The notes under the pieces were generated by a model that was not told the DNA's origin, did no database searches, and saw only the letters and a list, made by a program, of their open reading frames with translations. A program made the translations under genes and the position numbers. A stretch of DNA of 64,000 nt from positions 1,152,999-1,216,998 of the forward strand of contig NZ_JTAN02000021.1 in the NCBI RefSeq assembly GCF_000949135.2. Direction: 5' to 3'. Source of the DNA: Burkholderia sp. USMB20 (GTDB lineage: Bacteria > Pseudomonadota > Gammaproteobacteria > Burkholderiales > Burkholderiaceae). Each line of letters starts with the position of its first letter. Positions within the stretch are counted from its first letter, which is position 1. Positions 51,497 through 61,937 of this stretch are shown piece after piece.

Positions 51497-52705
51497 TCAG
51501 TTGTCGTTGATGACGAACAGGCGCTGGTATTCCTTCAGCGCGAAGCGGTCGGTCATGCCGGCGATGTAGTGCGCGACGAGGCGCGGCTGCTGCGCTTCGT
51601 CGTCCGACTGGTACGGCGGCGGCAGCAGGCGCGGATCGTCGATGAACGCGTCGAACAGCCCGGTGACGACGCGCTGCGCCTTGTTCGCCATGCGCATCAC
51701 CTTGTAGTGGCGATACAGGTTCTTGAACAGGAAACGCTTGAGGGCCGCCGCCTGCGCGGCGATCGGCTCGCTGTGCGCGACGAGCGGCGGCGCGGCGCGC
51801 ACGTCGTCGAGCGACGCGGGCGCGACACGCGCGAGATTGCGCGTGGTCTCGTCGATCAGGTCGACGATCAGCGTGTTGATGATGCGGCGCACCGTCTCGT
51901 GCACGAGGCGGCGGCCTTCGAGATGCGGGAATTCGGCGAGCGCCGCGTCGTAGTGGCGCTGCCACAGCTCGACTTCGGCGAGCTGCTCGATCGTGATCAG
52001 GCCGGAGCGCAGGCCGTCGTCGACGTCGTGGTTGTTGTACGCGATTTCGTCCGCGATGTTCGCGAGCTGCGCTTCCAGCGACGGCTGGCGGCCTTGCAGG
52101 AAACGCTCGCCGAGCGCGCCGAGCTTGCGGGCGTTCTCGCGCGAACAGTGCTTGAGGATGCCTTCGCGCGTCTCGAAGCACAGGTTCAGGCCGTTGAACG
52201 CGCCGTAGTGCTCCTCGAGCTCGTCGACCACCGCCAGGCTCTGCAGGTTGTGCTCGAAGCCGCCGTGCTCGCGCATGCACGCATTCAGCGCATCCTGCCC
52301 GGCATGGCCGAACGGCGTATGGCCGAGATCGTGCGCGAGCGAGATCGCTTCGACGAGATCCTCGTTCAGGCGCAGGTTGCGCGCGACCGAACGCGCGATC
52401 TGCGCGACTTCGAGGCTGTGCGTGAGGCGGGTGCGAAACAGGTCGCCTTCGTGATTGACGAAGACCTGCGTCTTGTATTCGAGCCGGCGGAACGCGGTCG
52501 AATGAACGATGCGGTCGCGGTCGCGCTGGAATTCGGTGCGCGCCGCCGGCGGGGTTTCCTGATGGCGGCGGCCGCGCGACTGCGACGCGTGGGCGGCATA
52601 CGGAGCGAGATGGGCTTCCAGCGCCGCCAGCGTCGGCGGCTCGGCCAGCGCCGCAGCGGATGCGCGGCCGGCTCGGGTCGGTTTGCTGCTGGATGTCTCG
52701 CTCAC
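51497..52705 (-). CDS. dgt: dNTP triphosphohydrolase (dGTPase-like, HD domain)
   Basis: 402-residue HD-domain enzyme hydrolysing deoxynucleoside triphosphates to nucleosides and triphosphate. The metal site is spread over [20 protein letters not shown] (H) and [20 protein letters not shown] (HD), with a later [39 protein letters not shown] is the usual N-terminal motif. It fits type-2 deoxyguanosinetriphosphate triphosphohydrolase-like proteins. It follows aroB by 41 nt, a common betaproteobacterial arrangement. Confidence 0.94.
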   Translation of the reverse strand: MSETSSSKPTRAGRASAAALAEPPTLAALEAHLAPYAAHASQSRGRRHQETPPAARTEFQRDRDRIVHSTAFRRLEYKTQVFVNHEGDLFRTRLTHSLEVAQIARSVARNLRLNEDLVEAISLAHDLGHTPFGHAGQDALNACMREHGGFEHNLQSLAVVDELEEHYGAFNGLNLCFETREGILKHCSRENARKLGALGERFLQGRQPSLEAQLANIADEIAYNNHDVDDGLRSGLITIEQLAEVELWQRHYDAALAEFPHLEGRRLVHETVRRIINTLIVDLIDETTRNLARVAPASLDDVRAAPPLVAHSEPIAAQAAALKRFLFKNLYRHYKVMRMANKAQRVVTGLFDAFIDDPRLLPPPYQSDDEAQQPRLVAHYIAGMTDRFALKEYQRLFVINDN

Positions 52706-52746
52706 GTCTCCTCCATGTCAGGGGCGCCGGGGCATCCGGGGCGCCG

Positions 52747-53826
52747 TTACCGGGTCGTCTGCGCCAGCGTAGCGAACACGGCTTCGTCGGGCGCCTGGGT
52801 GATCAGCGTATCGCCGAATCGCTTCAGCAGGATGAACTTAATCGCTCCGGCTTCAGCCTTCTTGTCGACGCGCATCAGGTCCATGTAGCGCGCATCGCCG
52901 AGTGCCGGCCCGCGCACCGGCAGATGTGCGGCGGCGATCACCGCGTCGAGCCGCTGCCGCGACGCTTCGTCGAGCAGGCCGAGCCGCACCGACAGGTCGC
53001 CCGCCATCACCATCCCGCAGCCGACCGCTTCGCCGTGCAGCCACTCGCCATAACCGAGCCCGGCCTCGATCGCATGGCCGAACGTATGGCCGAAATTCAG
53101 GATCGCACGCAGCCCGCCTTCGCGTTCGTCGGCTGCGACCACGCTCGCCTTGATCTCGCACGAGCGCTTCACCGCATGCGCGAGCGCGGCCGGCTCGCGG
53201 CGGTTCAGCGCCTCGACGTTCGCCTCGATCCAGTCGAAGAATGCCGCATCGGCGATCGCGCCCGTCTTGATGACCTCGGCCACGCCGGCCGCCAGCTCGC
53301 GATCGGGCAACGTGGTCAGCGCGCCGATATCGGCGATCACGGCCTGCGGCTGGTAGAACGCTCCGATCATGTTCTTGCCGAGCGGGTGGTTGATGCCCGT
53401 CTTGCCGCCGACCGACGAATCGACTTGCGACAGGAGCGTCGTCGGCACCTGGATGAACGGCACGCCGCGCATGTAGCACGCGGCGGCGAAGCCGGTCATG
53501 TCGCCGATCACGCCGCCGCCGAGTGCGACAAGCGTCGTCTTGCGGTCGGCGCGCTCGGTCAGCAGGCCGTCGAAGATCAGGTTCAGCGTTTCCCAGTTCT
53601 TGTAGGCCTCGCCGTCCGGCAGCACGACCGTCGACACGCGCTTGCCGAGCGGCGCGAGCGCCGCGCGCAGCACGTCGCCGTAGAGCGGATCGACCGTCGT
53701 GTTCGTGACGATCGTGACCGACGAACCGGTGATGTGAGGGGCGAACAGCTCGGTGCGGCCGATCAGGCCGGCACCAATGTGAATCGGGTAGGCGCGCTCG
53801 CCCAGATCGACGTTGACGGTAATCAT
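52747..53826 (-). CDS. aroB: 3-dehydroquinate synthase
   Basis: 359-residue NAD-dependent zinc enzyme, second step of the shikimate pathway. The NAD site is [20 protein letters not shown], with [20 protein letters not shown] next. Zinc ligands are in [20 protein letters not shown]. The start [13 protein letters not shown] at 53826 overlaps the aroK stop by 4 nt (ATGA). Confidence 0.97.
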   Translation of the reverse strand: MITVNVDLGERAYPIHIGAGLIGRTELFAPHITGSSVTIVTNTTVDPLYGDVLRAALAPLGKRVSTVVLPDGEAYKNWETLNLIFDGLLTERADRKTTLVALGGGVIGDMTGFAAACYMRGVPFIQVPTTLLSQVDSSVGGKTGINHPLGKNMIGAFYQPQAVIADIGALTTLPDRELAAGVAEVIKTGAIADAAFFDWIEANVEALNRREPAALAHAVKRSCEIKASVVAADEREGGLRAILNFGHTFGHAIEAGLGYGEWLHGEAVGCGMVMAGDLSVRLGLLDEASRQRLDAVIAAAHLPVRGPALGDARYMDLMRVDKKAEAGAIKFILLKRFGDTLITQAPDEAVFATLAQTTR

Positions 53827-54377
53827 GCTTGTAGCGGCTTGGCGATGACGCCTGCCAGTTCGAGTTGCATCAGCACCATGTTGACGAGGCCGTTGACCGA
53901 CGGGCGGCCGGTCTCGATGATGAAGTCCGCGCATTCGCGATACAGCGGGTCGCGCACTTCGTAGAGCGCTTCGAGACGCGCCTTCGGATCGTCGGTCTGC
54001 AACAGCGGGCGGTTCTTGTCCTTGCGGGTGCGCAGCCACAGATCGTGCGGATTGGCGCGCAGATAGATGACGATGCCGCTGCTTTTCAGGCAGTCGCGAT
54101 TCTCGGGCCGCAGCACCGCGCCGCCGCCCGTCGCGAGCACGATGTTCTCGCGCTGCGTGAGATCGGCGATCACCTGCGATTCGCGGTCGCGAAACCCGGC
54201 CTCGCCCTCCATCTCGAAGATCACCGGAATGCGCGCACCCGTGCGGGCCTCGATTTCGTGGTCGGAGTCGAAGAACGTCCTGTCGAGCCGGCGCGCGACC
54301 GCACGGCCCACGGTGGTCTTACCCGCTCCCATAAGGCCGACGAAAAATACGTTTGCATGTGGGTCCCGCGCTTGCAA
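53823..54377 (-). CDS. aroK: Shikimate kinase
   Basis: 184-residue kinase phosphorylating shikimate at the 3-hydroxyl. Walker A is [20 protein letters not shown]. Shikimate-site residues are in [13 protein letters not shown] and [15 protein letters not shown], and the lid has [19 protein letters not shown] at 54377 is chosen as start: AGAGGAAG precedes it by about 6 nt and the product then begins [11 protein letters not shown] at normal family length. An ATG at 54482 would overlap pilQ and add a basic, unrelated N-terminus. Confidence 0.94.
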   Translation of the reverse strand: MQARDPHANVFFVGLMGAGKTTVGRAVARRLDRTFFDSDHEIEARTGARIPVIFEMEGEAGFRDRESQVIADLTQRENIVLATGGGAVLRPENRDCLKSSGIVIYLRANPHDLWLRTRKDKNRPLLQTDDPKARLEALYEVRDPLYRECADFIIETGRPSVNGLVNMVLMQLELAGVIAKPLQA

Positions 54378-54417
54378 CGGCTTCCTCTGCTTGAATCTTG
54401 CTGGTGTGTGGCGCAGC

Positions 54418-56079
54418 TTACTGGCAAAGCGGCTGCCTTGTCGAGCCTGCGCCGCCGGCTTCAGGCCCCGTTTTTCCCGCATCCGCGTCGCCCGCGCCGG
54501 CCGTTTCGCAACGCGCGCCGACGACCGTCGGCGTGATGAAGACGACCAATTCGCTGCGCTGGTCGCGCCGTGCGCGGTGCCGGAAAAGCGCGCCCAGTAC
54601 CGGTATTTTGCCCAAGAGCGGCACCCGCGTCACATCGTCCCGGTTCAACTGCTCGTAAATCCCGCCGATCGCGACCGTTCCGCCGTCCTCGACCTCGACG
54701 CGTGTCTGGACGTGCTTCGTATGAATCGCCGGGCCGGCCGCCGTCGGCTCGCCGATGCTGTCCTTCGTCACGTCCAGGTCCAGCACGACGCGCCCGTCGG
54801 GGGTGATCTGCGGCTCGACCTCGAGCTTCAGCGTCGCGCGGCGGAACTGCACGCCGCTCACGCCGTTGCCGACCTTGGCCTGGTACGGCAGCTCCGAGCC
54901 CTGTTCGACGATCGCCTTCACGCGGTCGGCCGTCACCACGCGGGGGCTGGAAACGATCTGGCCCCGCCCCTGCGCCTCGAGCGCGCTCAATTCAACGTCG
55001 AGCACGCGGCTGAGCGGCGCGGCGAACAACGTGAAGCCGGCCGTCGCCGCCTCGTAGCCGCCGAGCGGTCGTGCGGCCAGGTCGAGCGCGTTGCGCGTGT
55101 CCGTCGCGAATGCCGCGCCGTCGGCCGCGGGCGCCCGTCCCTGCGCGCGCAGCGCGACGCGTGCGCCGAGGTTGCGCGAGAAGCCCTGCTCGCCTTCTAC
55201 GATCCGCGCCTCGATCCGGACCTGCCGCGATGGCCGGTCGATCGCGTCGATCAAGCCCGCGATCTGCGCGATGCGCGGCGCCAGATCGGTGACGAACAAC
55301 AGGTTCGTGCGGGGATCTGCCGCCGCGGCGCCGCGTTTCGACAGCAGGCGCTGGCCGGTCGCTCCGGCCAGCAGCCGCTGCACGTCCTGCGCGCGCGGGT
55401 AATGCAGCGCGAAGGTCCGGCTCGCGAGCGGCTCCAGCTCGGCCGCGCGTGCATGCGTTTCGAAGCGCTCGCGCTCGCGCGCGGCGAGTTCGGCCGCCGG
55501 CGTGACCCAGATCACGTTGCCGCGCCGGGACATCGCCAGCCCGTGCGTGTCGAGCAACGTGTCGAACGCATCGCGCCAGCGGACATTGTTCAGACGTAAC
55601 GTCACGGTGCCGCGCACCTGCTCGCCGACGATGATGTTCAGCCCGGTGAATCGCGCGAGCGCGTCGAACGCGGCAGCGAGCCCGGCGCCTTGCAGATTCA
55701 GCGAGATCCGCCGCGCGTCATCCGCATCGCCGGGGTGCCGCGCCGCGGCGTCGCTCATGCGCATCGGCGGCGGCAATGGAATCGGCGGCCCTTCCAGCCG
55801 GGGCACCGGTGCGGTTGTGTCCGCTTGAAGCGCCGCGCGCACGGCCTGATCGAACGGCGGCGGGCCGTCATGCGCGGGCGCTGCACCGTCCGCGCCGTCC
55901 GCACCGTCGGGCGCACCCTGCGGCAGCGGTGTGTCCTGGGCATGCGCCTGCATCGATGCGATCGGCCAGCCAGCCGGCGGCAAAGGCGGCAACAGGGGCA
56001 ACGGCGGCAGCGCCGCGTGTGCCGCGGCCACGCCCGATCCGACCCAGAATGCGATCGCCCGCCGTCCGTACTTCGTCAT
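54418..56079 (-). CDS. pilQ: Type IV pilus secretin PilQ
   Basis: 553-residue outer-membrane channel for type IV pili. Order: signal peptide (first ~22 residues), a Pro/Ala-rich linker (23-130), an STN-like N0 domain ([20 protein letters not shown] to about 195), a secretin N1 domain ([20 protein letters not shown]), and the C-terminal secretin barrel with [20 protein letters not shown] and [20 protein letters not shown]. It lacks the AMIN repeats of longer PilQ proteins, so it is a short form. It ends 40 nt before aroK and overlaps the pilO-pilP stop (ATGA). Confidence 0.93.
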   Translation of the reverse strand: MTKYGRRAIAFWVGSGVAAAHAALPPLPLLPPLPPAGWPIASMQAHAQDTPLPQGAPDGADGADGAAPAHDGPPPFDQAVRAALQADTTAPVPRLEGPPIPLPPPMRMSDAAARHPGDADDARRISLNLQGAGLAAAFDALARFTGLNIIVGEQVRGTVTLRLNNVRWRDAFDTLLDTHGLAMSRRGNVIWVTPAAELAARERERFETHARAAELEPLASRTFALHYPRAQDVQRLLAGATGQRLLSKRGAAAADPRTNLLFVTDLAPRIAQIAGLIDAIDRPSRQVRIEARIVEGEQGFSRNLGARVALRAQGRAPAADGAAFATDTRNALDLAARPLGGYEAATAGFTLFAAPLSRVLDVELSALEAQGRGQIVSSPRVVTADRVKAIVEQGSELPYQAKVGNGVSGVQFRRATLKLEVEPQITPDGRVVLDLDVTKDSIGEPTAAGPAIHTKHVQTRVEVEDGGTVAIGGIYEQLNRDDVTRVPLLGKIPVLGALFRHRARRDQRSELVVFITPTVVGARCETAGAGDADAGKTGPEAGGAGSTRQPLCQ

Positions 56080-56942
56080 GGGCGACCTCCGTCATCCATG
56101 ACGAACCGGCGCGCGCCATCAGCTGTCGCAAGCGTCACCGCACCGGCATCGATGCTCACCACGCGTGACATCCCGAACGCTTCGCCCGGCGCAACGGTCG
56201 CGAATGCGCCATCGCCCGCGTCGAACAGCGCGAGCCCGGCGCGTACGTCGCGAATCGTGCCGGCCAGGCGCGGCGTCACATCGTCGGCCCGCGTGGGCGA
56301 GCCATCGCCGCCGAATGGATCGTCGCTCGGCACGCCGGCAAGCAGCCGCACCGTGCCATCGGGAGCACGAGCCCCCGACAGCGCCGGAAACACGTCGATC
56401 GTCATGTCCACCCGCAACGCGGGCGGTTTCCGCTCGATATGCAGCCTCGTCGGCACCACCAGCGCGGGAACACTCGCCAGCCCGCCCATCAGCCGCAGCA
56501 GCGCCGGAAAGCCGCCGTCCGCGACGATCCGCACCGTGCGCCGGCCATCCGGGGCCGCTTCGTCAGTGCGCCGCGGCTCGATCGACACGATCCGCAGTCC
56601 GCTCGCGCCGGCCAGGTCCGCCAGTTCGAGCATCAGTGCGGGCCACCCCGATGCACGCGGCACGCTGGAGGCGTGCCCGGCAGCGGGGTCCGGGTCGCGC
56701 CGTGGCGCGGTCGCGAGCAGCCGCTGTGCGTCGGCGGCACGCACTTGTGCCGTTGCCAGCAACGCGCGACTGCGTGCGAGTCCGCTCGCGTCGACCGCAT
56801 CCATCAGATGAATGCTGCCCATCGTCACGCACGCGAATGCCGTCACGCAGCCGATGGCATGCGCCGCGGCCGGCGACATCCGCGCCATGCGGCCGCGCCG
56901 CCCGGCACCGGCTGGCATGGACCGATGCGTGATCGCCGTCAT
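56076..56942 (-). CDS. Apparent PilO-PilP fusion, type IV pilus alignment protein
   Basis: 288-residue protein in the place of separate pilO and pilP genes. A membrane helix (about residues 23-45) is followed by a helical and beta PilO-like part (MLELADLAGASGLRIVSIEP, then VVPTRLHIERKPPALRVDMT). A linker leads to a PilP-like beta domain (LAGTIRDVRAGLALFDAGDG, AFATVAPGEAFGMSRVVSID). In other species PilP is a lipoprotein linking PilNO to PilQ; here no lipobox exists. ATG 56942 has GGGAGG upstream and overlaps the pilN stop. The assignment is by context and weak sequence pattern. Confidence 0.78.
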   Translation of the reverse strand: MTAITHRSMPAGAGRRGRMARMSPAAAHAIGCVTAFACVTMGSIHLMDAVDASGLARSRALLATAQVRAADAQRLLATAPRRDPDPAAGHASSVPRASGWPALMLELADLAGASGLRIVSIEPRRTDEAAPDGRRTVRIVADGGFPALLRLMGGLASVPALVVPTRLHIERKPPALRVDMTIDVFPALSGARAPDGTVRLLAGVPSDDPFGGDGSPTRADDVTPRLAGTIRDVRAGLALFDAGDGAFATVAPGEAFGMSRVVSIDAGAVTLATADGARRFVMDDGGRP

Positions 56943-57574
56943 GCGTCGCCTCCCGCTGCGTTCTGCCGCGGCGGCGCGTCGTGCCAACGCGCCTGCACGG
57001 AAAACCGGAACGGCACGGCCGAACCCGTGACCGGCGTGGCCGAAGCAGGTGTCAGCGCACCGACATCGAATCGCCAGTCACGCTGCTCGACCGCAATCCG
57101 TGCGAGCCACCGCGCGGCCGCCCGGTAACTCGTCGTGCGCGCGTCGAGCACGGCGCCGGACGCAGTCGTGCGCAATGCGTCGAGCCGGACGGTGTCGTCG
57201 CGCACCTGCGCCAGCGTCGCGAGCAGCCCGGCGACACGCCGGCAAGGCGCGGCAAGCGCGGCCGCCCGTGCATCGCGTCGCGCGAGGTCGGCGGCCACGC
57301 CGGCGGCGCGCCGTTCGGCATCGATCCGTGGCTGCAATTGCCGCAGCCGCGCCTCCACACGCGTACGCTCCGCATCCACGCGCCATCGCCACGCCGTCGC
57401 CGCCCCCGTCCAAATGCAGGCCCCGAGCACGCCGAGCACGATCGCCGCCCCGCACTGCGCGGCACGGCGCCGCCGCAACGCCTGCGCCAGCCGCTCACGG
57501 TACGGCAGCAGATTGAAGCCGCCGAGCACGGCGTGGCCGGCGGCAGTTCGCCCGAACCCCACATCGGCCATCAT
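56939..57574 (-). CDS. pilN: Type IV pilus inner-membrane protein PilN
   Basis: 211-residue bitopic protein. The short cytoplasmic start contains FNLLPYRERLAQALRRRRAA, matching the conserved I-N-L-L-P-x-R motif that binds PilM. One membrane helix (IVLGVLGACIWTGAATAWRW) follows, then coiled-coil and ferredoxin-like periplasmic parts. ATG 57574 overlaps the pilM stop (ATGA); a second ATG follows directly at 57571. Confidence 0.88.
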   Translation of the reverse strand: MMADVGFGRTAAGHAVLGGFNLLPYRERLAQALRRRRAAQCGAAIVLGVLGACIWTGAATAWRWRVDAERTRVEARLRQLQPRIDAERRAAGVAADLARRDARAAALAAPCRRVAGLLATLAQVRDDTVRLDALRTTASGAVLDARTTSYRAAARWLARIAVEQRDWRFDVGALTPASATPVTGSAVPFRFSVQARWHDAPPRQNAAGGDA

Positions 57575-58494
57575 TCCCACACCCCGCGCAGCGCCAGCCC
57601 GATCGCGAGGGCAAACGCCGGACCGCCCTGCGTTCCGGCGGGCACGCCCGGCAGCCCGTCCCATCCGGTGCAGTCGAACGGCACCGCGGCCACGCCGAGC
57701 GCATCGCCGATATCGGCGGCCGACGTACCGCAGCGGGCGATGCTGCGCGCGTCGCCGGCCACGAGCACGCAGCGCACCGGCTCGAACACGCACTGGCGCA
57801 ATGCGTCGGGGAACGCCGCCTGCACGTCGCCGGACACCGCGAGCACCGGTACGGCGATCGAACCGTCGACCCGCCAGCCGCGCACGCCCGTGTCGCAGAA
57901 CCAGAATGCGGCGTACGGGCCGTGGGCATCGGGTTCGAACTGCGCGGCATAGCGCAACGCGCGCAGCGCGGCGGCCGACTCGCCGTCGACGGCCGTCAGG
58001 TCGACGCCGGCCTGCGCGGCGACGTCGATCCGCCGTTCGAGCAATGCCTGCGGCGCCACGGCGACCTCGATCTCGCCCGAGCACGCGCCGTCGTCCTGCC
58101 GCCAGTCGAACGCGAGGCTGTGGGGCGGCAGCCCCGAGATCCGTTCTGCGGCCTGCCGGGCGGCGTCCGCGACGTCGTCGCGCCCGGCCAGATCGAGCGT
58201 CGCGGTCCGCATTTCGTCGTCGCGCAGCGCCATCACGCCGCGCGTGTCGCAGCGCACGCCCGCCGCCGACAATCGCGACACGGCCGCCGCCAACGCGCGT
58301 GCGACCGCTGCCCAGCGCGCCTCCTCCGGCCCGTCCTGCAATCCGACCGGCTCCCGCTCGAGTCCTTCGACCCGCACCTCCACGGCCCGCCCGCGCCGGC
58401 TCAGCACGGCCACCCTCACCTCGTCCGCCCCGACGTCGATGCCCGTCGAACGGTGCCTGCCCGGCGCGAACCGCGCCGCCCATCGTCCTGTCAT
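57571..58494 (-). CDS. pilM: Type IV pilus assembly protein PilM
   Basis: 307-residue cytoplasmic actin-like protein that binds PilN. It has the early STGIDVGADEVRVAVLSRRG phosphate-1-like loop, DDEMRTATLDLAGRDDVADA, and a C-terminal PAFALAIGLALRGVW typical of PilM. The middle is divergent from well-studied PilM. ATG 58494 has GGGAGG about 5 nt upstream. It is the first gene of pilM-N-OP-Q-aroK-aroB-dgt, divergent from the PBP gene. Confidence 0.85.
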   Translation of the reverse strand: MTGRWAARFAPGRHRSTGIDVGADEVRVAVLSRRGRAVEVRVEGLEREPVGLQDGPEEARWAAVARALAAAVSRLSAAGVRCDTRGVMALRDDEMRTATLDLAGRDDVADAARQAAERISGLPPHSLAFDWRQDDGACSGEIEVAVAPQALLERRIDVAAQAGVDLTAVDGESAAALRALRYAAQFEPDAHGPYAAFWFCDTGVRGWRVDGSIAVPVLAVSGDVQAAFPDALRQCVFEPVRCVLVAGDARSIARCGTSAADIGDALGVAAVPFDCTGWDGLPGVPAGTQGGPAFALAIGLALRGVWE

Positions 58495-58689
58495 CCCAGC
58501 CTCCCGCGATCGTTGCGGCCCACGCCGCGTTTCCGAGGCCTGATTCTGCAAAGCGGCGCGTGTGCCCGACAGTCGGCCGGACGGCCAGTTGTGGCACGGG
58601 GCGACCTCGCGGACACTATGCCGGCGGCACCGCGATCAGCCGGTTTCCGGCCGCCGCCCCCCGCGTCAGGACCGGTCTTACCGGGCAGC

Positions 58690-58695
58690 TATAAT
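58690..58695 (+). promoter_or_regulatory. Candidate -10 element of the PBP1A gene
   Basis: Perfect TATAAT 20 nt before ATG 58715. No convincing -35 was seen 16-18 nt upstream. A transcript from here would have only about 13 nt of leader, or about 19 if ATG 58721 is used. Confidence 0.5.
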
Positions 58696-58714
58696 CGCGG
58701 GACTGTTTTCCGGT

Positions 58715-61108
58715 ATGCCTATGCAATCCACGTCTCCTACGTCCCCGCCTCCCGCGCCCGAGCCGAAGAAGCGGTCCTGGTGGCTGAAAGTCCTGATCGG
58801 CCTCGCCGCGATGTGCGTGGCCCTCGTCGTGGCCGGCGGCCTCGTGCTCGGCTACGCGCTCGTCGTCGCGTGGCCGAACATGCCGTCGCTCGACGCGCTG
58901 ACCGACTATCGTCCGAAGGTACCGCTGCGCATCTATACGTCCGATCACGTGCTGATCGGCGAATTCGGCGAGGAACGCCGCGACATCGTCCATTTCAAGG
59001 ACGTGCCCGACTCGCTCAAGAAGGCGATCCTCGCGATCGAGGACGCACGCTTCTACGATCACGGCGGCGTCGACCTCACCGGCATCGCCCGCGCCGGCTT
59101 CGTCGCACTGACGAATGGCCATGCGTCGCAGGGCGCGAGCACGATCACGATGCAGGTCGCGCGCAACTTCTTCCTGTCGAGCGAAAAGACCTACACGCGC
59201 AAGATCTACGAAATGCTGCTGGCCTACCGGATCGAGCGCGCGCTGACGAAGGATCAGATTCTCGAGGTCTACATGAATCAGATCTATCTCGGCCAGCGTG
59301 CGTACGGCTTCGCGAGCGCCGCACGGGTCTATTTCGGCAAGGACCTGAAGGACATCACGCTCGCCGAAGCGGCGATGCTCGCGGGGCTGCCGAAAGCGCC
59401 GTCCGCGTATAACCCGGTCGTCAATCCGAAGCGCGCGAAGGTGCGCCAGGAATACATCCTGCAGCGGATGCTCGAGCTGAACTTCATCACGCGCGAGCAG
59501 TACGACCAAGCCGTCGCGCAGCCGCTCGCCGTCAAGGGTGCCGGCCGCGAGTTCAGCGTGCACGCCGAGTACGTCGCGGAAATGGTCCGGCAAATGATGT
59601 ACGCGCAGTACCGCGAGGAAACCTATACGCGCGGCTTCAACGTCGTCACGACGATCGATTCCGCCGACCAGCAGGTTGCATACACCTCGCTGCGCAAGGG
59701 CATCATGGATTACGAGCGCCGCCACGGCTATCGCGGGCCGGAAGGCTTCATCGAATTGCCGGCCGGCGCCGACGATCGCGAGCAGGCGATCGACGATGCG
59801 CTGCTCGAACACCCCGACAACGGCGAGCTGATCGCGGCGGTCGTCACCGCGGCCACCCCGCGCCAGATCACCATCGCCTTCATCGACGGCAGCAGCGCGA
59901 CGATCGAAGGCGACAACCTGCGCTTCGCGTCGGGCGCGCTGTCGGCCGGCGCGCAGCCGAACCGCCGCATCCGCCCGGGCGCGATCGTCCGGGTCGTGAA
60001 GAACGACGCCGGGAAGTGGTCGATCACGCAGTTGCCGCAGGTCGAAGGCGCGTTCATCTCGATCGTTCCGCAGGACGGCGCGATCCGCTCGCTGGTCGGC
60101 GGCTTCGACTACAACAAGAACAAGTTCAACCACGTCACGCAGGCGTGGCGGCAACCGGGCTCGTCGTTCAAGCCGTTCATCTACTCGGCATCGCTCGACA
60201 AGGGCCTCGGGCCGGCCACGGTGATCAACGACGGCCCGCTGTATTTCAGCGCCGCGGAAACCGGCGGCCAGCCGTGGGAACCGAAAAACTACGGCGGCGG
60301 TTTCGAAGGCCCGATGTCGATGCGCACCGCGCTGCAGCGCTCGCGCAACCTCGTGTCGATCCGGATCCTGAACCACATCGGCACGAAGTACGCGCAGCAG
60401 TACATCACGCGCTTCGGCTTCGACGCCGACCGTCATCCGGCCTACCTGCCGATGGCGCTCGGCGCGGGCCAGGTCACGCCGCTGCAGATGGCCGGCGCGT
60501 ACTCGGTGTTCGCGAACGGCGGCTTCCGCGTGAATCCGTACCTGATCGCCGAAGTGACCGATCCGAACGGCGCTGTCGTCGCCCGCGCGCAGCCGCTCAT
60601 CGCCGAGCAGAACGCGCCGCGCGCGATCGACGCGCGCAACGCATACGTGATGAACAGCCTGCTGCAGAGCGTCGCGCAGCGCGGCACGGGCGCGCGCACC
60701 AACGTGCTGAAGCGCACCGACCTCGCAGGCAAGACCGGCACGACGAACGACTCGCACGACGCGTGGTTCGCCGGCTACCAGCACACGCTCGCGGCGATCG
60801 CGTGGATCGGTTACGACAACCCGCGCAGCCTCGGCGATCGCGAAACCGGCGGCGGCCTGTCGTTGCCGGTCTGGATCGACTATATGGGTGCGGCGCTGAA
60901 GGGCGTGCCGGAGTTCAAGCCGACGATGCCGGACGACGTCCAGGCGCTCGGCAGCGAGTTGTACTTCACCGACTTCACGCCGGGGCACGGCTTCGTGTCG
61001 ACGGTCGGCGTGCCGCAGGCGCCGGCGGTGCAGAGCACCGACGAAGCGGTGCCGCACGTCGACGAACAGGAGAAGCAGGACATCATGAACCTGTTCCGCG
61101 GCCACTGA
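58715..61108 (+). CDS. mrcA: Penicillin-binding protein 1A
   Basis: 797-residue bifunctional peptidoglycan synthase. A Pro-rich cytoplasmic start and one membrane helix (about residues 25-47) are followed by the glycosyltransferase domain, with the catalytic Glu in LAIEDARFYDHGGVDLTG and QGASTITMQVARNFFLS. The transpeptidase domain has SxxK in QPGSSFKPFIYSA, SxN in LQRSRNLVSI and KTG in DLAGKTGTTNDSHDA. Between them lies an OB-like insert. ATG 58715 and 58721 are both possible; neither has a strong Shine-Dalgarno. It is divergent from pilM, as in many proteobacteria. Confidence 0.96.
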   Translation: MPMQSTSPTSPPPAPEPKKRSWWLKVLIGLAAMCVALVVAGGLVLGYALVVAWPNMPSLDALTDYRPKVPLRIYTSDHVLIGEFGEERRDIVHFKDVPDSLKKAILAIEDARFYDHGGVDLTGIARAGFVALTNGHASQGASTITMQVARNFFLSSEKTYTRKIYEMLLAYRIERALTKDQILEVYMNQIYLGQRAYGFASAARVYFGKDLKDITLAEAAMLAGLPKAPSAYNPVVNPKRAKVRQEYILQRMLELNFITREQYDQAVAQPLAVKGAGREFSVHAEYVAEMVRQMMYAQYREETYTRGFNVVTTIDSADQQVAYTSLRKGIMDYERRHGYRGPEGFIELPAGADDREQAIDDALLEHPDNGELIAAVVTAATPRQITIAFIDGSSATIEGDNLRFASGALSAGAQPNRRIRPGAIVRVVKNDAGKWSITQLPQVEGAFISIVPQDGAIRSLVGGFDYNKNKFNHVTQAWRQPGSSFKPFIYSASLDKGLGPATVINDGPLYFSAAETGGQPWEPKNYGGGFEGPMSMRTALQRSRNLVSIRILNHIGTKYAQQYITRFGFDADRHPAYLPMALGAGQVTPLQMAGAYSVFANGGFRVNPYLIAEVTDPNGAVVARAQPLIAEQNAPRAIDARNAYVMNSLLQSVAQRGTGARTNVLKRTDLAGKTGTTNDSHDAWFAGYQHTLAAIAWIGYDNPRSLGDRETGGGLSLPVWIDYMGAALKGVPEFKPTMPDDVQALGSELYFTDFTPGHGFVSTVGVPQAPAVQSTDEAVPHVDEQEKQDIMNLFRGH

Positions 61109-61127
61109 TACGAACGGCCCGGGCATG

Positions 61128-61153
61128 AAAAAAGCGCCCCGCGGGGCGCTTTT
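61128..61153. terminator. Bidirectional terminator between PBP1A gene and cyaY
   Basis: Nearly perfect AAAAAGCGCCCC / GGGGCGCTTTTT hairpin in the 99-nt space between convergent genes, with T runs on both strands. Confidence 0.9.
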
Positions 61154-61207
61154 TCCTTGTGCTTCGATCCGGCGTATCGGCGCCCGGCCGGGCGAGCGCC
61201 GGACGCG

Positions 61208-61549
<342 letters not shown>

Positions 61550-61570
61550 TTAAATTGTTCAGGGACGATC

Positions 61571-61852
61571 ATGCGAGTCGTTTTCCGGATGAGCGCGATT
61601 GTAGCGGCTTTGGCGATTCTTGCCGGCTGCGGTCAACGCGGTCCGCTCTATCTGCCCACCGTGCCCCCGTTGCCGGCGAAGCCCATCCAGCAGCAGGACA
61701 CGGCGCCGTCCGACGTCACGCCGAGCGATGAAAGCGCGTCGTCCGACAGCATTCCCGATTCTTCCGGCACGCCGCTCACGCTGTCACCGGAGCTGTCGAG
61801 CGATGCATCGAAGGCCGCGACGCCGGCATCCGGCCCGGCCGCCACGCAGTAA
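61571..61852 (+). CDS. lptM: LptM-like small lipoprotein
   Basis: 93-residue outer-membrane lipoprotein of the LptM (YifL) family, which aids assembly of the LptD LPS translocon in E. coli. The signal peptide ends in the lipobox LAGC, directly followed by the family motif GQRGPLYLP. The rest is a Ser/Asp/Pro-rich low-complexity tail. ATG 61571 has AGGG upstream. A terminator follows at 61889; the diaminopimelate decarboxylase gene often found next is absent. Confidence 0.9.
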   Translation: MRVVFRMSAIVAALAILAGCGQRGPLYLPTVPPLPAKPIQQQDTAPSDVTPSDESASSDSIPDSSGTPLTLSPELSSDASKAATPASGPAATQ

Positions 61853-61888
61853 GCGCGCGCCGCCGCTCGCGCGGCTTCCTTCGCGACC

Positions 61889-61921
61889 AAGGCGATGACT
61901 GCCCGTCATCGCCTTTTGTTT
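61889..61921 (+). terminator. Terminator after lptM
   Basis: Stem AAGGCGATGAC / GTCATCGCCTT with a 5-nt loop followed by TTGTTTTT on the plus strand. It closes the lptM transcript 36 nt after the stop, against convergent msrQ. Confidence 0.88.
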
Positions 61922-61937
61922 TTCCGGGCCCGCCTCG

